A stretch of DNA of 64,000 nt from CAXBOO01 sp963977425 (GTDB lineage Bacteria > Bacteroidota > Bacteroidia > Flavobacteriales_D > Luteibaculaceae): positions 124,001 to 188,000 of the forward strand of contig CAXBOO010000004.1 of NCBI GenBank assembly GCA_963977425.1. The letters run 5' to 3'. The position numbers were made by a program, and so were the translations under genes. The notes beneath the pieces are model-generated. The model searched no databases. It saw only the letters and a program-made list of their open reading frames with translations, and was not told where the DNA came from. This document shows positions 1 through 8,129 of this stretch, piece by piece. Position 1 is the first letter of the stretch. Each line of letters starts with the position of its first letter.

Positions 1-986
1 CGAATATCATCACTCAAAAAAGTTTAGCGTTTTACCATCCATTAAGAGAGCTTAGAGCACGCGATACCTATTACATTAGTTATGAAGATAGCGTGGCAAC
101 AGGTTTTCATATTGAAAAGGGAGAAAAGCTTATTTCCTTATACAATCTATTGACAGTAAGCTCCAGTAGTATGGCTGTATCCGAGAAAACAGAATGTGTT
201 TCGGGTGTGATCAATGGGTCTCTCTGGAATATTTTTGCCGACAGCGATTTTCCAACAGAATTGGCTGTAAGTATGGGACAGATATTCGAACATCAGATTG
301 ATTTTTACCATTTAGCGGCGGGCGACAAATTTAAAGTGTACTATAAGCAGCGCAGAATTGGGAATAATAAACCCCAAATAGAAGATGTTATGTATGCTGA
401 ACTTGAGCATAAGGGCAAACTATTTACAGCGCTGTATTTTGAAAGCAAATCGGGAAAGGGCTATTTTAATGAAGAAGGAAAAAGCTTGAAAACGGCTTTT
501 CTGCGCTCACCATTAGAATATGGAAGAATTAGCTCGCGTTACAATCCAAGGCGTTATCATCCAGTGTTGCGAAGAATAAAAGCACACAAAGGTACTGACT
601 ATGCAGCTCCTTCAGGTACGCCTATTAGAGCAGTTGGTGATGGAATAGTAAGCAAAGCAAGTTATACTAGAGGCAATGGAAATTATGTGAAAATTCGACA
701 CAACAAAAGCACCGAAACTCAGTATTTGCACATGAAAGGTTTTGCCAAAGGCATAAGAGCTGGTACGCGTGTAAGTAAAGGACAAACCATAGGGTATGTT
801 GGTTCTACCGGATTGGCTACTGGACCCCATGTTTGTTTCCGTTATTGGTTGAATGGCAAGCAGGTAGATCATTTGGCTATAAAACAACCCCCATCAAAAC
901 CAATTGCAGAATCAGAACAAGAAGAATTTCAAAAGCTTAAGACGGATACTCGTCTGAAGATGAAAGAATTGAATAAAAAAATATAA
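1..986 (+). CDS. M23 (LytM-type) metallopeptidase, 5'-truncated by window edge
   Basis: Likely a periplasmic peptidoglycan endopeptidase of the M23 family. The reading frame is open from the first bases of the window, so the true start lies outside; the GTG at 93 is internal. The C-terminal half holds the LytM fold: zinc-ligand motif HKGTD followed by AAPSGTPI, the glycine-rich strand GDGIV, the YLHM motif, GQTIGYVGSTG, and GPHVCF near the end. In most M23 enzymes the last motif is HxH; here it is H-V-C, so a cysteine stands where the second histidine (a zinc ligand) normally is. I believe this variant is common in Bacteroidota. The N-terminal part resembles the helper region of large membrane-linked M23 proteins. 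A short Lys/Glu-rich tail ends the protein. Family call is firm; exact cell-wall role is inferred. Confidence 0.88.
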   Translation, partial: NIITQKSLAFYHPLRELRARDTYYISYEDSVATGFHIEKGEKLISLYNLLTVSSSSMAVSEKTECVSGVINGSLWNIFADSDFPTELAVSMGQIFEHQIDFYHLAAGDKFKVYYKQRRIGNNKPQIEDVMYAELEHKGKLFTALYFESKSGKGYFNEEGKSLKTAFLRSPLEYGRISSRYNPRRYHPVLRRIKAHKGTDYAAPSGTPIRAVGDGIVSKASYTRGNGNYVKIRHNKSTETQYLHMKGFAKGIRAGTRVSKGQTIGYVGSTGLATGPHVCFRYWLNGKQVDHLAIKQPPSKPIAESEQEEFQKLKTDTRLKMKELNKKI

Positions 987-1027
987 TCGGCCGCGAATTA
1001 CTATTTTTACGGCACAAAGCATATAGC

Positions 1028-1936
1028 GTGAAAAAATTCCTACTACTTATCACTGTCGCTCTCTTTACGTTCTCTGCATTTGCAGGAGACCCTGTTGGGC
1101 GCAATTATAAATTCGATAAAGCTTTTCAAAGAGCATTAGCATCAAGCGATAGTTTAAAAGGCGATGAACTATTGATTTCCATGAGTGGAAAATTCAACGA
1201 GTTCATCAAAATGTATGCGCGCGATTGGAGAACATACTATTGGAAAGCTTACAGCGAGTTAAAAGCATCTGAAGCTGTAATGGACGACGCCAAAAAAATG
1301 CACCTTGATTCGGCTACAATTTACTTAGACCGTGCTGAATATTTAACTGAAAACAATAGCGAATGTCAAATTCTTAGAGCGTTTGTATTGTTTGAGCGCA
1401 TTCGAATGAATCCAGAACAGAATAAAGCTAAATACGGTAAAGACTTAGAGTATTATAAAAACTATGCTTACCGTAGCAATCAATCAAACCCAAGATATTT
1501 GCTGTTGGAAGGTATGATTGCACTGAATGATACTGTTGGAAAACCAGAAAAAGTAAGCTTGGCAAAGAAGTATTTCCTTGGAGCTAGCTATTTGTACGAA
1601 AACATGGAAGAGTCAAAGTATTTTGCTGATCCATTTTGGGGTAAAGAACGCAATGATTTGTACATGTCGGTTTATGGTGTTTCAAATGGTTCGGGTTCGT
1701 TTGATGATCAATTGCTAGAAGAACTTGATGGCGATATTGAAGACAAGCAAGAATCTCCAGCCGATCGTGAAGCAGCGATGAAAAAGAAGGATAAAGAAAA
1801 CGCTGAACTTGCTAAAAACGTCAAAGAAGTTGAAGAAGATATCGAGAAATTGGACGAAGAGTTGAAAGACGAAAAAGAAGGCAAGAAAAAGAAAAAAGAA
1901 AAGAAGCCTAAAAAGAAGAAGAAAAAGAAAAAATAA
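1028..1936 (+). CDS. Secreted protein of unknown function with poly-lysine tail
   Basis: I do not recognise a named family. A clean signal peptide (residues 1-19, ending AFA before GD) points to export. Residues 20-220 are helical with alternating YWKAY, RAEYL and YYKNYAYRS segments that look like TPR-type repeats, but I cannot prove it. From about residue 240 the chain is highly charged (alternating Glu/Asp and Lys), and the last 20 residues are almost only lysine, encoded by an unbroken purine tract. The start is GTG at 1028, chosen because it opens the signal peptide. It follows the M23 gene by 41 bases in the same direction. A terminator hairpin overlaps its stop codon. Confidence 0.7.
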   Translation: MKKFLLLITVALFTFSAFAGDPVGRNYKFDKAFQRALASSDSLKGDELLISMSGKFNEFIKMYARDWRTYYWKAYSELKASEAVMDDAKKMHLDSATIYLDRAEYLTENNSECQILRAFVLFERIRMNPEQNKAKYGKDLEYYKNYAYRSNQSNPRYLLLEGMIALNDTVGKPEKVSLAKKYFLGASYLYENMEESKYFADPFWGKERNDLYMSVYGVSNGSGSFDDQLLEELDGDIEDKQESPADREAAMKKKDKENAELAKNVKEVEEDIEKLDEELKDEKEGKKKKKEKKPKKKKKKKK

Positions 1937-1954
1937 AGAGCACTCTTTATTTTT
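1929..1954 (+). terminator. Rho-independent terminator overlapping the stop codon of the poly-lysine gene
   Basis: Twelve-base arms AAAAATAAAGAG (1929-1940) and CTCTTTATTTTT (1943-1954) are perfect reverse complements around CA. The left arm contains the TAA stop (1934-1936). AT-rich arms make it a weak stem, but the T-rich right side fits a terminator. Confidence 0.55.
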
Positions 1955-1968
1955 ACACAGTATATATC

Positions 1969-2002
1969 AAAAGGAATTGTTTTATCGGCAGTTCCTTTTT
2001 TT
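1969..2002. terminator. Bidirectional terminator between converging genes
   Basis: Arms AAAAGGAATTG (1969-1979) and CAGTTCCTTTT (1989-1999) pair over 11 positions with one G-U, then a T run. The A run on the left gives a T run for the minus strand, so it can also end comF, whose stop codon (2001-2003) sits at its edge. Confidence 0.65.
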
Positions 2003-2681
2003 ATGCCACACCTAATGTGGCTACCGAAATTTTTGTAGATAATGGGAAGCAATGCCTAAGGTTTTCTAAAGTGCTGCCTGTGGTAAGAACATCGTCGCAT
2101 AGTAAAATCGATTCTGGGCAGTCTTTTGGTTTTACCGTTAATTCGAAGACCGAATGCATATTATCCATTCTTTGCCACCGATTCATTTTGGTTTGAGTTA
2201 CCGTGTTTACTTTTCGTTTGCACAAATTTGTCATCGTAGGTATATTAAGTACTTCACTTAAACCTAAACTAATTTGTTCTGCTTGGTTGTAACCACGGCG
2301 CCTCATTTTTTCATGATGGAGTGGCACAGGAACAATAGCATCGGGTATTTTCTGTTCGCTTTTGAGTATTATTTCACCTAGCTTTTGCCCTAGAAATTGT
2401 GCGAGCTCTGGTGCATTGTTGTATTTTATGGCTTTGATGATATCGTTTGCTATATCGTTGCTGTTGATGTCGAAAAGTGGTTGATACCATTGTATGGCAA
2501 ATCGACTGTATAAACGCAGTTTCCAATCCCTAAGAAACGGGTGAGAAGCATCCATAATCTCCATGCTTTCTAAACACGAAAAACACAAACCATGTTGATG
2601 CATACTTTTGCCGCAAACTTTACAATTGTTTGGGTATATTAAGTCAATTATTGGTGCAACAACAGATTTTGTGAACTTCAT
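2001..2681 (-). CDS. comF: ComF family phosphoribosyltransferase-like protein
   Basis: ComF-like protein, 226 residues, cytoplasmic. The N-terminus carries the zinc-finger-like cysteines of the double-zinc-ribbon (CKVCGK, then CFSCLE). The C-terminal half is a type I phosphoribosyltransferase fold: PVPLHHEKMRRRGYNQAE and the PRPP loop ILLCDDVLTTGSTLE. ComF homologues take part in DNA uptake in competent bacteria; the enzymatic substrate is unsettled. The start is ATG at 2681; an upstream extension would run into the diverging gene at 2727. The 45-base gap between the two start codons must hold both promoters. Confidence 0.88.
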   Translation of the reverse strand: MKFTKSVVAPIIDLIYPNNCKVCGKSMHQHGLCFSCLESMEIMDASHPFLRDWKLRLYSRFAIQWYQPLFDINSNDIANDIIKAIKYNNAPELAQFLGQKLGEIILKSEQKIPDAIVPVPLHHEKMRRRGYNQAEQISLGLSEVLNIPTMTNLCKRKVNTVTQTKMNRWQRMDNMHSVFELTVKPKDCPESILLCDDVLTTGSTLENLRHCFPLSTKISVATLGVA

Positions 2682-2726
2682 GGTGTTTGTAGTGTGCAGT
2701 TTCTTAATTTCGTAAAAAATATTGGA

Positions 2727-3671
2727 ATGGAAAATCAAAACAACCAGGGCAAACCATCGACTAAAAGCAAAGCAGTAGATTTATCAAATCCACGCGAAAA
2801 AGTTTATTTAGGTGTCATAACAGCATTAGTTATTGCTGTAGGAATTTTGATTTTTCAACTGTATCAAAACAAAACCAACATTCAAAACATTACTGTTGTA
2901 AACAACGACTTACAAACTGACAAAGAACAGTTAACTAGCGAGTTGAACGACATGTTACAGCAATACAACGATCTTGAAACAAACAACAAAGAGTTGCAAG
3001 GTGAAATGTTGGAGCAAAAACAAAAAATTCAGGATTTGTTGGAAGACGTGAAAAACAATAAAGCCAATGTTGCTACCATCAGAAAATTCAAAAAAGAAGT
3101 TGGAACCCTTCGTGTAATCATGAAAGGTTATGTTGGTACTATCGATTCTTTGAATACCATGAATCAAGAATTGATATCTGAAAACCAAACCATTAGTACA
3201 AGGTTGTCTGAAACCAAAAAGACGAACGAAAATCTTTTGTCCGAAAAAGAAAATTTACAAGGGATAGTTAAAAATGCTAGTCGTTTACAAATTTCAGAAC
3301 AAGAAATACTAGGACTAAGAGAAAGAAGCAGTGGTACATTCGCTAAAAGTTCGAGAGCTAGCCGAATAGCTAAATTCGAAACATGCTTTTTATTGTTGGA
3401 AAACAAAACAACCAACTCAGGCGACAAAGAAGTATTTGTGCGTTTATTGGCTCCCGATGGTAGTTTGATTGAAAGTGCCGAAAGCAAAGAGTTTAAAAAC
3501 GGTGAAGAAGTATTGGTAAGCAGTGCTTCGAAAGTGTTTCCTTACAATAACAAAGAAACCGATGTTTGTATTTATGTGCCAATTACTAAGGAAATAGCTG
3601 AAGGCGAATACACGATGTTGTATTACGAATCTGGAGCACTTATTGGTAGCAAAAAAATAGAACTTAAGTAA
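2727..3671 (+). CDS. Single-pass membrane coiled-coil protein, unknown function
   Basis: 314 residues. A short polar N-terminus is followed by one transmembrane helix (about residues 30-50, VYLGVITALVIAVGILIF) and then a long coiled coil (about 55-195, rich in Leu/Glu/Gln/Asn heptads). The last 110 residues form a globular beta-rich region (FETCFLLLENKT, VFVRLLAPDGSLIES, EYTMLYYESGAL) that could be an extracytoplasmic sandwich domain. ATG 2727 was chosen over an upstream in-frame start because it gives a normal cytoplasmic N-terminus. It lies 3 bases before the OmpA-like lipoprotein gene, so the two are almost surely co-transcribed. No known family recognised. Confidence 0.75.
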   Translation: MENQNNQGKPSTKSKAVDLSNPREKVYLGVITALVIAVGILIFQLYQNKTNIQNITVVNNDLQTDKEQLTSELNDMLQQYNDLETNNKELQGEMLEQKQKIQDLLEDVKNNKANVATIRKFKKEVGTLRVIMKGYVGTIDSLNTMNQELISENQTISTRLSETKKTNENLLSEKENLQGIVKNASRLQISEQEILGLRERSSGTFAKSSRASRIAKFETCFLLLENKTTNSGDKEVFVRLLAPDGSLIESAESKEFKNGEEVLVSSASKVFPYNNKETDVCIYVPITKEIAEGEYTMLYYESGALIGSKKIELK

Positions 3672-3674
3672 AGA

Positions 3675-4679
3675 ATGAAGAAAGCATTATTGGTATTAAC
3701 TGTTGTATCTCTTATGGTAGCCTGTGTGCCAGCCAAAAAGTACGAAGACCTTAAAACCAAATACAATCAAACAGAACTTGCCAAACAAAATTTAGAGCTA
3801 GAAGTTCAAAATTTAAGCGCTGAAAATAAAGAGCTCAAAGGCCGAGTAAATTCACTTGTGTCGGCTCTTGAAAAGATGGAGCTTGATACCATTCAGAAAG
3901 GGCGAACCCTACGCAGGTTGGAAGTTCAGTACAACAAAATAAACAATCTCAATACTGAGTTGTTAGATAAGTACGCCAAACTTCAACAAGGAAGTGAAAT
4001 TCAATTTTCTAGAATTATGAGAGAGTTGGACGGCGTGAAAGACGAACTTCAAAAGCGTGAGGATGAACTCAATGTTCTAGAGACAGAATTAGCAGCCAAA
4101 AGAAAAGATATGCAACGCATGTCGGATGAATTAGACGAACGCGAAAAGAAAATGCGCGATTTAGAACGTTTGTTATCTGAAGAAGAATCAGCTGTTAAAG
4201 CACTACAAAACCAAATAAGCGATGCTTTATTGATCTACAAAGACAGAGGTTTGTCAGTAGAACGAAAGAACGGGAAAATATACGTTTCACTTGCCGCTAA
4301 GTTGTTGTTTAAATCAGGTGGTACAAAAGTAGATACTGCTGGTGTAAGAGCTTTGGTGGATGTTGCAAAGGCACTAGAAAATGCTGATGATATAGAAATT
4401 TTAGTTGAAGGCCATACCGACGACGATGATTTCCAATCACCTGTGTCACCAAAAAATAACTGGGAATTATCTGTATTAAGAGCTACGTCTGTGGTGCAAA
4501 TTTTGCTAGCTAACAGTTCTATAAGTCCTGCCAACCTAGTTCCAGCCGGAAGAGGTAAATTCGCTCCCATCGATTCTATGGATAAAGCGCGCAACCGTCG
4601 TATTGAAATCATTTTATCTCCGAAATTGGATAAACTCTATAAAATGATCGAAACACCAGAGAATTCAGGTGCCAATTAG
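3675..4679 (+). CDS. OmpA-family lipoprotein with long coiled coil
   Basis: 334 residues. Lipoprotein signal with lipobox LMVAC (Cys17), then a coiled coil of about 170 residues, then an OmpA/MotB-type peptidoglycan-binding domain (about 205-320). Visible domain signatures are LFKSGGTKVD, EILVEGHTDDD, NWELSVLRATSV and the basic pair in DKARNRRIEIIL. It likely anchors in the outer membrane and reaches the peptidoglycan. The upstream neighbour is an inner-membrane protein with a matching coiled coil, so the pair might form a bridge across the periplasm; that is inference. The start ATG follows the previous stop by 3 bases. Confidence 0.88.
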   Translation: MKKALLVLTVVSLMVACVPAKKYEDLKTKYNQTELAKQNLELEVQNLSAENKELKGRVNSLVSALEKMELDTIQKGRTLRRLEVQYNKINNLNTELLDKYAKLQQGSEIQFSRIMRELDGVKDELQKREDELNVLETELAAKRKDMQRMSDELDEREKKMRDLERLLSEEESAVKALQNQISDALLIYKDRGLSVERKNGKIYVSLAAKLLFKSGGTKVDTAGVRALVDVAKALENADDIEILVEGHTDDDDFQSPVSPKNNWELSVLRATSVVQILLANSSISPANLVPAGRGKFAPIDSMDKARNRRIEIILSPKLDKLYKMIETPENSGAN

Positions 4680-4705
4680 CATGACAAAACACTGACAATC
4701 AAAAA

Positions 4706-4732
4706 ACGGGGATTCCCGTACTTTGTGAGTAC
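4706..4732 (+). promoter_or_regulatory. Two overlapping small hairpins ahead of hemA
   Basis: ACGGG/CCCGT (4706-4710 with 4715-4719) and GTACT/AGTAC (4718-4722 with 4728-4732) share two bases, so both stems cannot be complete at once. They lie 13 bases before the proposed hemA TTG start. Role unknown; may be chance. Confidence 0.25.
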
Positions 4733-4744
4733 AATTTATTTCCC

Positions 4745-5956
4745 TTGAAAGGATACAAAGTAGCTTCATTCAATCACACAAAATACCCGTTAGCGGAGGT
4801 TGGTAAATTCCAACTGCCCGAAAACGATTTTGAAGTGCTGCACATGCTTAAGGCTAAGTATTCCATTGATGAATTGCAGTATTTGAATACTTGTAATAGG
4901 GTGGAAATAATTTTGCATTCTAATGAATTCAAAGAGTCTGATTTTCCAGCATTGTTTACCGATTTGTATCAAGGCTCTGATGCGTGTACTATTTCGTTCG
5001 ATCAGCTTGAAATTTATTCTGGTAGCAAAGCCATCCGTCATTGGTTTAGTGTAGCGAGTTCTCTTAAATCGTTGGTTTTAGGTGAGCGAGAGATTTTAAC
5101 TCAATGCCGTACATCATTCGATAAAAGCAAAACGGAACTCTTAAGCGGTCATACTTTACGCATGCTGAATACAGCAGCTGTAGAAACCGCGAAAGACATT
5201 TTTACCAATACTGGGGTTGCAACCCGTCCGGTATCGGTTGTATTTTTAGCTTTTCGCGAGTTGATGCGAAAACTGCACAGTCTATCCAATAAAAACATCT
5301 TGTTGGTAGGGTTTGGTCAAACCAATCAAACCATGCTGAAATTCCTTGAAAAAGAAGGATGTAACACCATCAGCATCATCAATAGAAGTGAAGACAAGGT
5401 GAAGGAACAAATTGGCGACAAGTATGCTTACCATCCACTAGACGCATTAAGCAACGATAGCTTAGGAGAACAAAAATTCGATGCTATAATTTCCTGTACA
5501 TCTGCTACAACTGCAGTTTTAGATTTACACTTTGTAGAAACTCATCTTCAAGAAGGAAACAAAAGAGCGATGGTTGATTTAGCATTACCGTCGGATTATG
5601 CTGAAGAAATCCCTGCACATTTCGAAGACGCATTTATTGGAATAGAATCGTTAAAAGCCGAGTCACTAAGAAACTTAGAAGAACGAAAATCAGAGTTAGC
5701 TGCTTGCGAAAGCATCATCGATTCTCGACTTTTAGATTTCAAGAAACTATACAATGAACGTTTGGCTGTAAAGGCATTTAAAGACATTCCAACTGAAATA
5801 GCACGCATCAAAGAAAAGGCTATTACAGAAGTGTTTGCTAAAGATATAAGTGCGTTAAACGAACAAGAAAAAATAGTCGTGAACCAAATATTGGATTACA
5901 TGGAACGCAAATGCGTAGCTGTACCAATGAAGGTTGCGAAAAAAGTGTTTTCATAA
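4745..5956 (+). CDS. hemA: Glutamyl-tRNA reductase
   Basis: First enzyme of the C5 route to tetrapyrroles: reduces glutamyl-tRNA(Glu) to glutamate-1-semialdehyde with NADPH. 403 residues, a normal length. The catalytic cysteine sits at residue 50 in NTCNRVEI, the same place as in characterised enzymes. Further family marks are SSLKSLVLGEREILTQ, the Rossmann segment NILLVGFGQTNQT, INRSEDK and the C-terminal dimerisation helices. The start is TTG at 4745; no ATG or GTG lies in frame at a suitable place, and the protein begins with the expected KVASFNHTKYPL strand. It heads the hemA-hemC-hemD operon, with hemC starting 1 base after its stop. Confidence 0.95.
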   Translation: MKGYKVASFNHTKYPLAEVGKFQLPENDFEVLHMLKAKYSIDELQYLNTCNRVEIILHSNEFKESDFPALFTDLYQGSDACTISFDQLEIYSGSKAIRHWFSVASSLKSLVLGEREILTQCRTSFDKSKTELLSGHTLRMLNTAAVETAKDIFTNTGVATRPVSVVFLAFRELMRKLHSLSNKNILLVGFGQTNQTMLKFLEKEGCNTISIINRSEDKVKEQIGDKYAYHPLDALSNDSLGEQKFDAIISCTSATTAVLDLHFVETHLQEGNKRAMVDLALPSDYAEEIPAHFEDAFIGIESLKAESLRNLEERKSELAACESIIDSRLLDFKKLYNERLAVKAFKDIPTEIARIKEKAITEVFAKDISALNEQEKIVVNQILDYMERKCVAVPMKVAKKVFS

Positions 5957-5957
5957 C

Positions 5958-6869
5958 ATGAATAAAACGATACGCATAGGTAGCCGTGGCAGTGCTTTGG
6001 CATTGTGGCAAGCCAACAAAGTTCAATCTATACTTACCGATAAAGGATTTGCATCTGAAATCATCATCATTAAAACAAAAGGCGACAACATACAGCACTT
6101 AAGTTTTGATAAAATTGAGGGCAAAGGTTTTTTTACAAAAGAAATAGAAGATGCACTTTATGCAGATCGTATAGACCTTGCAATACATTCCTGCAAAGAT
6201 CTAGAAACAAGCGACCCAGAAGGACTTATTATACCAGCCATATTCAATAGAACAGAAGTACGTGATACCATTGTTTTTAAGAAAGAAAGTTGGGAAAAAC
6301 TTCAGAATGGGGCTTTAGAAAAATTGCATTTGGGAACGTCGTCTGCGCGTCGAAAATCACAATTGTTAAGAATCTATCCTGGTACTACGTTTAAAGATAT
6401 TAGAGGTAATGTGCCCACACGTTTAGAAAAGTTGACGGCTGATCAAGAGTTGGATGGAATAGTTTTGGCTAAAGCCGGTTATTCACGTTTGGGCTTGGAT
6501 ATGAGTGGGTTTTACTGTCATACACCAGAAGTAGAAGAGTTTGTGCCTGCGGCTGCACAAGGGGCTTTGGCTATTCAGTGTCGAGAAAAAGATACAGAGT
6601 TGCTAGCGATACTTGAAACGATCAACGAGACATCTTCTTCTAATGGTGTTGTTGCAGAGCGTAAATTATTGGCGAAATTTGGTGGCGGTTGTCAAAAGCC
6701 AACTGCAATACATGTAATTACGGATTCGGAGTCAAACAACCGAGTGTTAATCAGTCATTCAGAAAGTGCTGAAATGAGTGGTGCGTATTTTGAATTTAAT
6801 TTACCTGATTTATCCGACAAGAGTTTGGATATAGCAGTAAGTGGAGTTAAAAAAAAAATGTTCTCATAA
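5958..6869 (+). CDS. hemC: Porphobilinogen deaminase (hydroxymethylbilane synthase)
   Basis: Joins four porphobilinogens to hydroxymethylbilane. 303 residues. Signatures: IRIGSRGSALALWQA at the N-terminus, HSCKDL, GTSSARRKSQLL, DIRGNVPTRLEKL, and the dipyrromethane-cofactor cysteine at residue 245 in GGGCQKP. Start ATG 5958, 1 base after the hemA stop (an earlier in-frame ATG would overlap hemA). The last codons read through a run of ten A bases and end Lys-Lys-Lys-Met-Phe-Ser. The reading frame of the next gene, hemD, is already open at this run one base out of frame, so a -1 slip here would join the two proteins. Confidence 0.96.
   Translation: MNKTIRIGSRGSALALWQANKVQSILTDKGFASEIIIIKTKGDNIQHLSFDKIEGKGFFTKEIEDALYADRIDLAIHSCKDLETSDPEGLIIPAIFNRTEVRDTIVFKKESWEKLQNGALEKLHLGTSSARRKSQLLRIYPGTTFKDIRGNVPTRLEKLTADQELDGIVLAKAGYSRLGLDMSGFYCHTPEVEEFVPAAAQGALAIQCREKDTELLAILETINETSSSNGVVAERKLLAKFGGGCQKPTAIHVITDSESNNRVLISHSESAEMSGAYFEFNLPDLSDKSLDIAVSGVKKKMFS
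6849..6858 (+). other. A10 slippery run at the hemC/hemD junction
   Basis: Ten A bases end the hemC reading frame and contain the heptamer A-AAA-AAA in the hemC phase. A -1 ribosomal slip, or one extra A added by the polymerase, would continue hemC straight into the open hemD frame. Seen directly; use as a recoding site is inferred. Confidence 0.45.
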
Positions 6870-6925
6870 CCTTAGATCTTGATGTAAACGATGCGTCACT
6901 AATTCGAGATATTTCGAAAAAAGGG

Positions 6926-7537
6926 GTGTCTATATTGCAGCATAATTTCATCAGTTTGCAACCCAATAATGCATCTATAAAAGCAAGCGAAAAATACGAT
7001 TGGTTATTTTTTAGCTCGCCCAAAAGTGTGCGGTTATTTTCTGAAAACTACTCTATAAATAGCAATGTGAAATTGGCGGCACTTTCAGAAAGAACTAAAC
7101 ACGAAATGGAATTAAAGTTCAATACAAAAGTTCATTTTGTTGGGAGTGAAAAAAGTGTTGTCGAAACAGCATTGAAATTTAATCAAGTGGTTACTACTAC
7201 TGAGAAGGTTTTGTTTCCCATAGGAGAAGATAGTAGACGTACAGTGTTGAATGCTGTGGATTCGGATAACTGGTTTGGTTTCATCTTTTACAAGACAGTA
7301 ATATCGGATAAGATGCACTCAGGTTTTCAATTTGACGCTGCATTTTTAAGCAGCCCTTCACAAGCTGAAGGTTGGTTAACATCTGTAGGAAATGGCCAAA
7401 AATGTCAAATTTTCTCTTTTGCTGGGAGTTCTAATTTGTATTTAGAATCACAAGGAATTGATTGCATTGCAGTAGATAATTTTAAAAGAGAAAGTGTTTT
7501 TAAGGCATTAAATTCACATCTTGGTCAAACAGATTGA
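6926..7537 (+). CDS. hemD: Uroporphyrinogen-III synthase (N-terminus probably extends upstream)
   Basis: Closes and isomerises hydroxymethylbilane to uroporphyrinogen III. Identification rests on operon position and weak but typical HemD features: DWLFFSSPKSVRLF, VLFPIGEDSRRT, FLSSPSQAEGW. The first canonical start is GTG at 6926, giving 203 residues, short for the family. The frame is open back to 6851 and the extra codons spell NVLITLDLD and then ISKKGVSILQHNFISL, which look like the missing first strand and helix of the HemD fold. No ATG, GTG or TTG exists in that extension. Production may rely on -1 slippage at the A10 run at the end of hemC, or on a rare start such as ATA at 6866, which overlaps the hemC stop. 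A homopolymer sequencing error is the plain alternative. Confidence 0.75.
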   Translation: MSILQHNFISLQPNNASIKASEKYDWLFFSSPKSVRLFSENYSINSNVKLAALSERTKHEMELKFNTKVHFVGSEKSVVETALKFNQVVTTTEKVLFPIGEDSRRTVLNAVDSDNWFGFIFYKTVISDKMHSGFQFDAAFLSSPSQAEGWLTSVGNGQKCQIFSFAGSSNLYLESQGIDCIAVDNFKRESVFKALNSHLGQTD

Positions 7538-7544
7538 CACTAGG

Positions 7545-8129
7545 ATGAGAAAAACATTTATTGCACTATTCGTATTATCGATATTGGCCAATGGCTTACT
7601 AGTTCAACAATCAAATTTTTCTATTACTGGTGACTTAATTGTAAAGAAGGCTTCGGATTTGATGGCTAATTATCTGCCTCAGAAAAAGAATCCTAGAATA
7701 TTACTTGAAGAAAACCTAGTAGCTCAAAAGGCATTAGCCATAGCAACTGAATTAGAAGTAAAACAAAGAGAAGAAATGGCTCTTGCTGAACAGAAAAAAA
7801 CAATCAGTAAAAAGCGTGCTCCTGTTGCTACTAAAAAAGCTTTGCGAAAAATTGCACCAAAAAGCATCTTACATGCCTATGCTGTGTCGTTAACTTCAGA
7901 GAAAACGACCAATGAAATTAGTTTGAATGTTAAAGGTGTTGCCAACGAAAGTTTTGGTGTATACATAATCAGTAAGCAAGGTAAAGTTGAAGCCTTTTAC
8001 GAATTTGCAGCGAATACCGCTAGCGAACGTAAAATGGCATTGAACATCAGTCACCTTGATAAAGGAACATACTTTGCTCACTTGGTAGGTAAAGGCGATC
8101 GTGTAGTGAAGAAATTTGTAAAAGTTTAG
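7545..8129 (+). CDS. Small anchored/exported protein with a T9SS-sorting-like C-terminal domain
   Basis: 194 residues. N-terminal hydrophobic segment (FIALFVLSILANGLLV) acts as signal peptide or anchor. Residues 30-100 are charged and Lys/Ala-rich (KKTISKKRAPVATKKA). The last 85 residues match the pattern of the type A T9SS sorting domain: strand NEISLNVKG, FGVYIISKQGKV, LNISHLDKGTYFAHLV, and the closing KKFVKV. There is no room for a normal cargo domain. Either the beta domain works alone at the surface, or it is a sorting-domain relative with another use. ATG 7545 was preferred over an upstream TTG that overlaps hemD. It lies 7 bases after hemD and may ride on the haem operon. Confidence 0.65.
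   Translation: MRKTFIALFVLSILANGLLVQQSNFSITGDLIVKKASDLMANYLPQKKNPRILLEENLVAQKALAIATELEVKQREEMALAEQKKTISKKRAPVATKKALRKIAPKSILHAYAVSLTSEKTTNEISLNVKGVANESFGVYIISKQGKVEAFYEFAANTASERKMALNISHLDKGTYFAHLVGKGDRVVKKFVKV

Noticed and set aside
1708..2052. Phe/Ser-rich open frame on the minus strand
   Set aside because: Shadow of the poly-lysine tail and of the terminators; low complexity and no family features.
6926..7537. hemD as a pseudogene
   Set aside because: The frame is intact to its stop and keeps HemD-like features; only the start is unclear, so it is kept as a gene.
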